64,000 nucleotides of DNA from NCBI RefSeq assembly GCF_021917145.1, contig NC_061064.1, forward strand, positions 2,077,134-2,141,133, written 5' to 3'. Both the position numbers and the translations under genes were made by a program. Below the pieces are notes generated by a model. The model saw only the letters and a program-made list of their open reading frames with translations, was not told where the DNA came from and did no database searches. How positions within the stretch are numbered: position 1 is the first letter of the stretch; every line of letters starts with the position of its first letter. Shown here piece by piece: positions 25,440 through 35,870 of this stretch. Source of the DNA: Hypomesus transpacificus. Lineage: Eukaryota > Chordata > Actinopteri > Osmeriformes > Osmeridae.

Positions 25440-28400
25440 ATGGCGGCCGGATACTTCTGGACGTGTTTGGTCGCTTCTGTGTTGTGGACGGGGATCTCCC
25501 AGGGTGAGGACAGGCGGCTGGGGTGGAAACGGCAGATTTACAGGCTCTGGTGCTGCCCTTAGCTCCATGCTAGCAGTTCAAGTTAGGAGCGTGTTGTTGC
25601 TCCTCTGTGAAGCAGTCCTGCTCAGTCTGAGAAACTTCACTGAACTAAGTGAAGTTCAGATCTCAGCCTTTTCTGTTGACTTCAGAGGACTCTGGGAACA
25701 CGTCCGTTTGGTAACAAGGTGTTGAGTCGTGGATGGCGCGTGCAGTAATGTAGAGATGTGTGATGACGATGTTGTTCAGACTTGTGTTGTAGTTGTGATT
25801 CGTATTTACCAACAGCCTCAGTAACAAATCTCTTTATCCCTCCCCTTCTCCCCTCCCCCCCCCCCTCTCACCCCATCTCTCCCTCTCCTTCTTTCTCTCT
25901 CCCTCTTTCTCTATCCCCCCCTCTCCCCCCATCCCTCCCATCTTTTTCTTTCTCTCCCGCTCCCTCTTTCCCCCCCCTCCTCCCCCTCTCTCCCTCCCCC
26001 CTCTCCCCCCCCAGTCAGGTGTAATGAGGAGTCCCTTCTCATGAAGCATATGTTCAGCAAATACAACAAGAACATCCGGCCAGCCCGGACACCCACAGAC
26101 AAGGTGGATGTTCAGGTCAAACTGATCCTCACCAACCTGATCTCCCTGGTGAGAAGCTACACAGGCGCACACACACACACACGCACGTGCACACACACGT
26201 TGACACACTCAGTTACGTTGTGCATCCGTCGCTCATGTTGTTCATGAGAGATGCTCCCTTTGTGTGTTCCTCGACAGAACGAGAAGGAGGAGACTCTAAC
26301 CACTAACGTGTGGATCGAGATAGTGAGTTCTCCCTGCTCTTCCCTCACACTTCATCTGCATGAAAACCACACAACTTGTTAGTACACGTGTGACGGGTAT
26401 GTAACAACTGTAGCCACGCTCCGTCACGACAAGGCTCGTTCGCCACTCGCTGGGCTCGAACGCACGACCTCCGACTTGCCAAGCGTGACCACTACCAGCT
26501 ACGCCAAAGAAAAGCTAGCTCTTCGTTGTGGCCTGTTACATACCTGAGGCGTGAGTTTCACAGGTTCACACCCGTTACACATGTAACGTCCCAAAAGAAA
26601 GGTTGTCTGCCGTACTCCAAGTGTTCCATCCCCCCCCCCCTTGCCAACAACAACCCCCTCCACCCACCCAGTTGTTATTCCTCTTCTCCCTCTCTCCCTC
26701 CCTCCCTCTCTCCCTCCCTCTCTCCCTCCCTCCCCCCCCTCTCTCCCTCCCTCCCTCCCTCCCTCTCTCCCTCCCTCCCTCCCTCCTTCCCTCCCTCCCT
26801 CCCTCCCTCCCTCCCTCCCTCCCTCCCTCCCTCCCTCCCTCCCTCCCTCCCTCCCTCCCTCCCTCCCTCCCTCTCTCCCCCCCAGCAATGGGAAGACTAT
26901 CGTCTGTCCTGGAACACATCAGAGTTCTTCAACATCGATGTGATCCGCGTGCCATACAACATGGTGTGGCTCCCAGATATCGTCCTTGAGAACAAGTAAG
27001 TTATGATCGGCACACTTAACATCGCAGGGTCAGTTATGATCGGCAAACTTAACATTGCAGGGTCAGTTTGGTGACTTTGACCTCTTTGACCTCTCAGACT
27101 CTGGTCAGATACAATCTGTCCTCCTGGTTCCTCCCTCGCCGGATTTCTCCTCTTCTTGTTTCTTCCATTTTCTTTCTGACAGTTCCTCTGAGGGTTTAGA
27201 TTGGTCGTAGTTGCTGATCTGTGGGCATCTGTGAAGCCATCTGTGACATTACTTGAGAAAAGGGCTGTATAAATAACATTTGATCGTTCTTTGTGGTGCA
27301 CTTACAGAAATTCCTACCATTAATGTTTGATAATACTGTCATACATAGTGACAGTGAGGATTTAGGGGTAACAAAAGTGAGACCAATTCGTTTGTTGACC
27401 AATAGCACCACCTGCTGATCGTTTCACATAACACTGGAGAGAAAATTCAAAATGGCGGCAATATGTTTTTATGAGGCCTATTTATTTTTTCTAAACAAGA
27501 CCAGCTCATCCAAACAACGTTACTCCAGCACTGTGTTTCCTTGGGTCCTGACGGTTTATAACTTCATACAGTGCCCAGTTCCTGAGATAATCAGGACACA
27601 CATACACGAACACAGACAGAGTTTCCTGGAATTACAGTTAAATGGCAGTTAACATCACCTCAATGTGAAGTATCGCTAGCTTCCTGGTAGTTAATGTAAC
27701 CTTATTATAAAGTGTTGCTGTGATGTACAGCTAACTAAAAGGGTTGCCTGATTATTATAATTTGTGTTCCTTTCTTCCTCTCGGTTTGGCAGCATCGATG
27801 GGAAGTTTGACGTAGCTTACTACGCTAACGTGCTGATCTATTCAGGGGGCAACATGTACTGGCTTCCCCCAGCCATATACCGCAGCACCTGCGCCATAGA
27901 GATCACCTACTTTCCCTTCGACTACCAGAACTGCACTCTGGTCTTCAGGTCAGTGTCACACAAACCCCAGAAGACCCGTCTTGATATCTGGAATAACGTT
28001 TGTGACAGATAATAATTGTAGGCCTACAAGGCTAGACATGTGTTATGTAGTCTACTAAAATAAAGCTTGTGGAAAGTTTCATGCTTCATTTTGCAACAGT
28101 TTTTGATACCTGCTCCTCGTGTATGCAATGCTAAGATAAAACAATAAAGGTCAGCATATTTAAGCAAGGCTTGAAGTTAAGACAAAGAGGAACATTCCTT
28201 GGCCTTCCGCTTCTGCATAACCACATTTGGGTGCAGTGGTTCTTGTACAGTACAGGAGTTATTCGTTTCAGCCTGTATAACAACTTGCTCAAATATTTCC
28301 ATCAACATGTCAGTCTTGAAACAGTACTGAGGCAAAAAAACTATGATTTAAGGAAAACCTACCCTCAAATGTTTACACTAGATGTTCATATGAAGCTTCT

Positions 28401-30452
28401 TAGAAGAAATAGCTTCTGTGTTGTGACCCCAACAAACCTTAATGTATTTTTGGATAAAAACATCTGCTTCCTGTGTGTGTGTGTGCTGTGTTGTGTTGCC
28501 CCTTGTATCTCAGGTCTCAGACGTACAACGCTAATGAGCTCAACATTATATTGGCAATCGACGCAGAGTCTGAAAAACCTATCGAGTGGGTGGACATAGA
28601 CCCCGAAGCGTTTACTGGTACTGTGCACCCACACAACCACACTCATAACCACATATATCATACATCATATATCATACATCATATATCATACACACAAGCA
28701 ATGTAATGACCACAGAGGGGATGGTATAAAAGAACATTTGAGTGTTTGTAGTTTCAAATCCTTCTCTGTATGTCCCTTTTGATAGAAGTGTCCTCTAAAA
28801 TAAAAAAGTACAGTATCTGGCACGCTGAACAACACGTGATCATGTCTGCAGTGAATATGCTACCCTGTTACATTTACATTTAGTCATTTAGTAGACGCTC
28901 TTATCCAGAGCGACTTACAGTAAGTACAGGGAGTCTCCCCGAGGCAAGTAGGGTGAAGTGCCTTGCCCAAGGACACAACATCATGTGCACCGACCGGGAA
29001 TCGAACTGGCAACCTTGAGATTACTAGCCCGATGCTTTACCCGCTCAGCCACCTGACTCCAGCAGAACTCCTGTCCTGTTGCAGAGAACGGAGAGTGGGC
29101 CATCAAGCACCGACCGGGCAGGAAGCTGATAAACACTCGCTACTCCCCAGAAGACCTGGAGTACCAGGAGATTAGCTTCAACCTGATCATCCAGAGGAAG
29201 CCTCTCTTCTACATCATCAACGTCATCCTGCCCTGCTCGCTCATCTCCTCACTGGTCGTGCTTGCCTACTTCCTGCCCGCTCAGGGTCAGTGCTTCCTGT
29301 CAGATGTGACTGTTGTTAGGTGGATCTGACTGTTGTGAGGTGGATCTGACTGTTGTGAGGTGTATCTGACTGTTGTTAGGTGGATCTGAGTGTTGTTAGG
29401 TGGATCTGACTGTTGTGAGGTGGATCTGACTGTTGTGAGGTGGATCTGAGTGTTGTGAGGTGGATCTGACTGTTGTGAGGTTGATCTGAATGTTGTGTGG
29501 TCCACAGCTGGAGGGCAGAAGCTGACCGTGTCCATCTCAGTCCTGCTGGCCCAGACTGTCTTCCTCTTCCTTATCGCTCAGAAGGTTCCGGAAACCTCCC
29601 TCTCCGTTCCCCTGATTGGCAAGTGAGTCTGAGCGCGTCTATGAACGTGACTGATCAGAGAGAGCTCTGATGCCCAAAGTGATGTCTCATCTCTCCCTCT
29701 CCTCGCTCCTCTGCCCCCCTCTCTCTCCTCTGCTACCTCTCTCCCTCTTCGCTCCTCTCTCTCCCTCCTCTCTCTCCTCTGCCCTCCTCTCTCCCTCCTC
29801 TCCTTCCTCGCTCCTCTCTCCCCTCTCTCCCTCCTCTCTCCCCTCTCTCCCTCCTCTCCCTCTCTCGCTCCTCTCCCTCTCTCCCTCCTCTCTCCCTCCT
29901 CTCTCTCCAGGTATCTCATCTTCGTCATGTCAGTGACTACTCTCATCGCCACCAATCAGATTGTGGTGCTAAACATCTCCCTGCGCAGTCCAAGCACCCA
30001 CACCATGTCCTACACAATCAAACATGTATGTACCGTCCATAAATCGACATGATCAAACATGTATGTAGGCCTCCTGTCTATCTATTTACATGATCAAACA
30101 TGTATATCAAACATGCCTCCACTAAGGCATTGGAATTGTATGGAATAAAAAAAAACGAAGAAAAAACACAATTTCTAAATGTACAACATTTGATCCATTA
30201 TACACCCCCGCCCCGCACCACCATGACCCATCCTGACCCTTGACCCCCAGGTGTTCCTGGAGCTGGTCCCTCGCTTCCTGCGGATGCCCCCCCTGCTGGA
30301 CGAGAGCGAGGCGGAGGTGAACGGGGTGAGGGAGCGGCGGCGGAGCTCGTTCGGCCTGATGCAGAGAGCTGAGGAGTACGTCCTCAAGCAGCCTCGCAGC
30401 GAGATGATGTTCGACAAGCAGAGGGAGCGACATGGACTCACACGCTCCTTTG

Positions 30453-30497
<45 letters not shown>

Positions 30498-31187
30498 GGG
30501 GGGGGGAGACATGCAGCAAAGGGCCCAGCCCGGATTAAAACTGTAAAAGAATTGCGATTCTCGAGTTGTAAAAAGAGTTGTTCAGTTTGAAAGAATCCTT
30601 AACGCAAACTGCACAGCACAAGTAGACCGGTTCAGATGTGGTGTGACTGTGTGAGACCTTGAGACAGGTTAACTCTGTGTGTCTGTGTGTCTCTATCTCC
30701 CCCTAGTGGACACCATTGACGTGAGCTCCACAGCCACCCTGTACAAGAGCCTGGCCCAATCTGCCCCGGAGATCAAGGAGTGCGTGGACGCCTGTAACTT
30801 CATCGCTGAGAGCACTAAGCAGCAGAACGACATAGGATCTGTAAGTCCTGTTCACCGTCTGGCTGGAAGCAGTCCTAATGTTGTGACTGTCAGGCCGTCA
30901 AGTCAAGACAGTATCAATTAGGATCCATTCGGGCCAATCGATATTCTGAAACCTGATCTATAACATGCTTCTCCCTCCCTCCCTCTCCCTCCCTCCTTCC
31001 CTCTTTTACTCTCCTACAGGAAAGGGAGAGCTGGGTGTTGATCGGGAAGATGATTGACAAGGTGTGTTTCTGGGTGGCCATTCTCCTGTTCTCCATAGGA
31101 ACGGTGGCCATCTTCCTGACTGGGCACTTCAACCAGGTCCCAGAGTTACCCTTCCCCGGAGAGAACAAGAGATACTCCCCCAGCTAA
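25440..31187 (+). CDS. chrne: Nicotinic acetylcholine receptor subunit epsilon (muscle)
   Basis: Exons: 25440-25503, 26015-26148, 26278-26322, 26886-26995, 27793-27948, 28514-28617, 29085-29285, 29508-29622, 29911-30025, 30251-30452, 30707-30840 and 31020-31187. All are in phase and give 515 aa, a normal length. A signal peptide ([20 protein letters not shown]) leads into the ligand-binding domain with the Cys-loop C151-x13-C165 and its FPF motif. M1-M3 lie in exons 7-9 ([40 protein letters not shown]), then the cytoplasmic loop ([20 protein letters not shown]) and M4 in exon 12. There is no vicinal Cys pair, so it is a non-alpha subunit. The loop fits gamma/epsilon, and linkage to pld2 and mink1 favours epsilon over gamma. 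It forms the adult end-plate pentamer with alpha, beta and delta. Intron 3 is a CCCT array and intron 7 a 20-bp repeat. Confidence 0.92.
26385..26583. mobile_element. Small TIR-flanked element with tRNA-like core
   Basis: The ends CACGTGTGACGGGTATG (26385-26401) and CACACCCGTTACACATG (26567-26583) are inverted repeats matching at 14 of 17 positions. Between them the minus strand carries a tRNA-like segment with A-box-like GGCGTAGCTGGTAGTGG and B-box-like GTTCGAGCC (about 26450-26505). It could be a MITE that captured a tRNA, or a SINE inserted in a MITE. It lies in chrne intron 3. Confidence 0.5.
26690..26883. repeat. (CCCT)n array ending at the chrne exon 4 acceptor
   Basis: CCCT tetramer repeats with CTCT interruptions run into CTCCCCCCCAG|CAATGG and form the polypyrimidine tract of chrne intron 3. 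Confidence 0.95.
27190..27285 (-). mobile_element. Dispersed repeat copy, reverse orientation
   Basis: The minus strand reads ATACAGCCCTTTTCTCAAGT and GTCACAGATGGCTTCACAGA, matching the copies at 14226 and 46590. It lies in chrne intron 4. Confidence 0.6.
28866..29060 (-). mobile_element. tRNA-derived SINE copy
   Basis: The minus strand starts with a tRNA-like head (GTGGCTGAGCGGGTAAAGC as A box, CCAGTTCGATTCCCGG as B box), then a body (GTGTCCTTGGGCAAGGCACT), then the tail GTCGCTCTGGATAAGAGCGT and AAATGTAAATG. It ends about 25 bp before chrne exon 7. Tail fragments recur at 23088, 31215 and 63953. Confidence 0.75.
29300..29500. repeat. 20-bp minisatellite filling chrne intron 7
   Basis: About ten units of TCTGACTGTTGTGAGGTGGA (variants TTAGG, GAGTG) fill nearly the whole 222-bp intron between exons 7 and 8. 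Confidence 0.93.
29690..29908. repeat. Pyrimidine-rich CTCTCTCCCTCCT array in chrne intron 8
   Basis: Irregular CTCTCTCC/CTCCTC repeats extend to the exon 9 acceptor (TCTCCAG|GTATCT). Confidence 0.9.
30456..30506. repeat. (GA)n plus G-run at the chrne exon 10 donor
   Basis: The donor TTTG|GTACGAG runs straight into (GA)n, which is followed by about 19 uninterrupted G residues. Confidence 0.95.
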
Positions 31188-31366
31188 GACGCCACAACAG
31201 CCCCCAAACAGTTTACATTTTTTTTATTATCATTTAACAGATGCTTGTATCCAAAGTGACATTTAATTAGTGCATGTAAAAAGTACAGCGGAAGATCACG
31301 GATCAGAAGAGTCCAGTTCTAGCAGGAATTCAGTGGTCAAAGTCATGGAACAGTCTGTTTTTACCA

Positions 31367-31855
31367 GATACAGTGTATAGTAACCAGGTCAGCTACAGAT
31401 ACAGTGTATAGTAAGCAGGTCAGCTACAGATACAGTGTATAGTAAGCAGGTCAGCTACAGATACAGTGTATAGTAACTAGGTCAGCTACAGATACAGTGT
31501 ATAGTAACTAGGTCAGCTACAGATACAGTGTATAGTAACTAGGTCAGCTACAGATACAGTGTATAGTAAGCAGGTCAGCTACAGATACAGTGTATAGTAA
31601 CTAGGTCAGCTACAGATACAGTGTATAGTAACTAGGTCAGCTACAGATACAGTGTATAGTAACCAGGTCAGCTACAGATACAGTGTATAGTAACTAGGTC
31701 AGCTACAGATACAGTGTATAGTAACCAGGTCAGCTACAGATACAGTGTATAGTAACTAGGTCAGCTACAGATACAGTGTATAGTAACTAGGTCAGCTACA
31801 GATACAGTGTATAGTAACCAGGTCAGCTACAGATACAGTGTATAGTAACCAGGTC
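31367..31855. repeat. 31-bp minisatellite, about 16 copies
   Basis: The unit GATACAGTGTATAGTAACCAG plus GTCAGCTACA has CCAGG, GCAGG and CTAGG variants in an irregular order. It lies downstream of the chrne stop codon, possibly in its 3' UTR. Confidence 0.95.
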
Positions 31856-33154
31856 TCAGCATGATGCGCCGGTAATGTGTAAAGTAATACAGTGCAACAG
31901 TAACGTCTTTACTGTAGTATTACATAGTACAGTACAACAAAACAACGACTTGCACCATAATAAAAAATCTAGTGGGTGCGGCCCCTTATAATATAGTGGT
32001 ACAACCGGATTGTCAGGGTGAAGCCATGAGGGTGAATCCATGAGGGTGAATCCATGAAGGTGGACAGAGATAGTGCAGAGCGAGAGGCCGGCAAGGCACG
32101 ATTTCCAAGTAACAAAACTTTAACTGCTTCCAAAACCAGGAACAAGCAGGGAGTCACATGAACATGACAAGGAACCCACAATGACTGACATAGGGAGCGG
32201 ACACGTACACAGGGTAATGATCACACATCACAACATCTGTGTGATTGGAGAGAGAGACAACAGCTGGGTGAAGGACAGACCGGAGGTGCAGGGAGCCAGG
32301 AGATAGAGACCAGACCAGGGCTGGAACACACCCAGGACAACAGACAGGACACCAGGGCAGGGGAAAAAAAGAGAACTTAGGCCAGGATATCAAAAACAAC
32401 TTCCAGAGAATTGGACAAATCAGTGGGTACTGTGTACAGGAGGTGCTGGCTAGTGTTCTGGTCTCAGTATGGGATTCTGGATTTTCAAACAGTTTCTTGA
32501 AAGTACTTGTTCTGAAAATCGCAAAGAGGACGTTTAGGAATATTACTGTTTAATGACTTTAATTATCCAGAGTTGTAATGTTTGTGTTCTCTGTTGTCTT
32601 ACTCATTCAAATGAATTAAAATCATTTTTTTTTCATGCGACTACGGCAGTCATTGATACTGATTGGGGCCCATTTTCAGAAAAAAACCACAGCGCAGTAA
32701 ACCCACGAATAGGCCTACACACACTCCAACACACCATTTCAACTTCATTGAGAAAGTCTTCATACAATGGTGTAAAGTCCATAGCTCCAGTGCATCCATC
32801 CATGGTAATGCCTAAACCTACAGGGGTAGGCTTCATCCCGCTTCAGACACGGTCCAAAAATGCGGTTCAGGGCAGTATAACGCCTCTGAGTCACATCATA
32901 AAGGACATGCTCTAATGGAGAAGAGTGTAGGGGGACATTGGGTGATGTGGGATGCCTTAACTCCAGAGCGTTTTCTTTCCTGCTATGACAATGTCTAATC
33001 CACAGAACTTGTACCCTAGGTTTAGCATGGATGTTATGTGAATGAAATCACAAAACGCGATTGGTGGTGCCGCAGGATCAGGGCACTAGTCAATCAAGAA
33101 GATCCGATGAGAAAATGCATGTAAAAAATGTCCGAGAGTAGTAGTACCCGAATT

Positions 33155-33225
33155 CACCATAGCTCTGTGGTAAGAGCATTTGACTGCGTATCAAAAATTG
33201 CTTGTTTAAATCTCCCTGCCTGTCG
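33155..33225 (+). mobile_element. tRNA-like relic (SINE head or tRNA pseudogene)
   Basis: TAGCTCTGTGGTAAGAGC resembles an A box and D arm, followed by TTTGACTGCGTATCA and a decayed B box (TTGTTTAAATCTC). The anticodon stem and acceptor pairing are not intact. Confidence 0.5.
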
Positions 33226-34698
33226 CTTTGTATAAAAGTGTATGCAGTGCTGAATAATCGAATATGAAAAATATGTTATCGAAGCGGCTTTTCATAGCAA
33301 TCTCTCGAGAGCTCAGCTCACTCTGACCCATTGCTGCTGTAAGACATCGGGGAAAGGGAGGTTCACAGCTGTGTCCCGAGCTCTCTAAGCACAGAAAGGC
33401 AGCTGCACTGTACGTTCGTTGCCTTTGGCTTCCGGGGAGCGACCACCAGTTCAGATTTGTCCATTTTTACCGTAGATCTAGGCCATTCTCATCGAGGGAG
33501 AAAAACATATTTTAGCCTCTGAAGGCGAATAGTGGAAGGATCAGGTACACATGGGCATGTTATGGTATATGAGCAAAGGACGATGATGTCACGGAAACTG
33601 ATTGACATATACTGCATTTACAGAAATCCGATGAGGCTACTATAATGAGAAGTATTGAAAAGTGCTGAAGCAATTCTGTACTCATCATGATTTTCGAATG
33701 ACCCGAATCTCAGGAACTGAAAACGATTTAACAGGAGGGACTAGAGTCGACTAGTTACGTCACTTTGAGTGTACAGCAACCCAAATAAAACACCCTATTT
33801 TCTCTTCAAAACTGGTAGGTCTGCATTCAGAGGAAGAATAAAAGCTATTGACTTAACTCGTAGGTTATTGCTGTAATCTTTTGGAGCTTCCCGGATCTAT
33901 CTCTCTGATGTCTCGTGATTTTACTGCGCGGTAAAAGTTAGGAAGTGGACAACGTCAAAAAGTAAGTAACGAATCTCATCCCTGCACTCTGCATTCCAGA
34001 TAATGGCAGCGGGAGTGGACGTTGTTAGCATAGTTATGGTTCTCGGACGGCGGAAAAAAGTTGCCATTTCAACTACCAACATATTTGGGTGCAATTTCGA
34101 GGGAAGATTTTTGTAATGCTATGTAGAGTACTACAAACTCCATCACATTGTTTGGAGTATCCTAATACGTGCATACAGTATGCACTATGTCTTATCACTT
34201 GAGTTAGTCGACGACCATAATCAACGAGTAAAACCATTTCGCTGTTATAGCCAAAGAAACTGCGAATCAATGCATCTTTATGTTAACTTCAGTTTTTAAA
34301 AACGTTAAACTTGACAAACATGACAGGCATCAGTCAATTAATTTTCCAACTTGTTTCTACTGTTCAACTTCTTGTAATTTTTTTAACCCTTTAACAGTCT
34401 TAAACCTTGTTGAAACCGAGTAGCATACTTTTAGTCTCCACCGTCACTATCAGCTCAAATCTAAATGTAAATATTGATGCTTTAGGCACTTATTTTGTCA
34501 ACATGATAGCCCAAACATCCCGAGGTGGGGTGCGTGGTAGAGTTATCATTTCTCCGGCCGTGTGATTCATTCCCTCTGCGGTCGGCGTGTACTGGTCATC
34601 ACAGTCTAGATCTACTGCTGTATAATCTTCTCTTAGACGTCAGGGCCTAACTTCCGTGACCTCGACCCGCTACTCTGTGGCCCATGACCTCCCCCCCC

Positions 34699-34729
<31 letters not shown>

Positions 34730-35870
34730 AGTTTTGGAGCTTCTCTGTCAGTATATAGTAGTATTGCATTGACCCCACCACACATGGATTCGTAGAGTTG
34801 AGACTCCTGGCAAAACCTTCTAACATCCTACGCAAAGAGGACTCATCCCGGTAGTCATCCCTCTGCTCTACCTGAGGCTGTGTGAACCATGGATACCAGA
34901 GTTTCCTGGAAACAGTGGTTCCAGTTCACTCTGCTGTTATGACTACATCCGCCACCTGACTTCCTGTTCAGCAATGGAGGGGGCCTCCCTGCCGTCTTCC
35001 AGCTGCAATGAGTCGTAAACCAATAAACAATCTGTGGAGGAAACAGGGACAGTATGTCAACATGACTTTCTCAAAACGAGAGTAGAATTGGGAAGTTAAT
35101 GAGGTCTGGCTCAATCAGACAGATCCGGTTTTCTTTCCCTCTTTCTCCTCTCTTCCTCCCTCCATCCCTCTTTCTTACATTTCTGTTTCTCTCTTCTTTA
35201 GTCTGAACAGTCACACTCTCTCTCTTCCTCTCCCTCCCTCTGCATCCTCTCTCTCCCCCCACTCCCCCCCTCTCTCCCTCTCCCCCACCCTTCTCTCTTT
35301 CTCTCTCCTTGTGTTCACTCCGGGTAGTGTTCCACCTGGAACCTGGTTGCCCCGGCAACACGGCATCCAGCCAATCAGAGCCCATCTGCTCCCACACACA
35401 CGCAAGTGTGCACACCTCTGACACCTCTGTGCGTTACTGTTTCTACTCTTCTCAAGTGTCACTTTGCTGATGCTAACACCAGGTAAATACTAGCGCTAGC
35501 TGCATTCATGTTGGAATCTCCCAGTGCTGTTTTCCTGTGTGAGTCTGTCTGCCTGTTTCACCTTCTCGGTTGTGTGCTCGGCCTCAGGGGACCTGCTGAC
35601 ATGCTGCTGGTGTGATGCGATCCTCCTGTTTGCTCTTGCGCTGAAGCACTCGAGAGAAGCACATTATATTTAGACTCAAGCCAAACCCAATCTCACCTCG
35701 ATCCCCTCTGGACAAAAAAAATTCAGCCAGATCAGTCCACACTGTTACAAGCATGTCTGGTTTTGGAACAGGCCTCTGAATGACTGCTTCATCGAACTGT
35801 CTTGTGTCCTGTGTTTTGTAAACAAATTCATTTCTCCAGCTTGTGCTGAAAGGCGTGGTACTGCAGCAGC

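Larger units (their letters stand above)
31188..35870. other. chrne 3' flank, minisatellite, SINE remnants and pld2 upstream region
   Basis: No coding exon is seen. A 31-bp minisatellite occupies 31367-31855. A repeat-tail remnant lies near 31215-31275. AATAAA-like ATAATAAAAAATC occurs at about 31955. A tRNA-like relic lies at 33155-33225. The segment 32150-32350 is rich in GACAGG/CAGACC motifs and may be a decayed transposon. A C-run of about 27 followed by (CA)n lies at 34690-34730. Non-coding 5' exons of pld2 probably lie at about 33.3-35.8 kb but could not be placed. Confidence 0.45.

Noticed and set aside
32154..32399. Minus-strand 81-codon frame in the chrne-pld2 interval
   Set aside because: Simple Gln/Pro/Cys-rich translation of repeat-like DNA without splice signals or homology that I recognise.
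33155..33225. Functional tRNA gene
   Set aside because: The A-box-like half is good, but the B box is decayed and the acceptor stem does not pair; scored as SINE or pseudogene.
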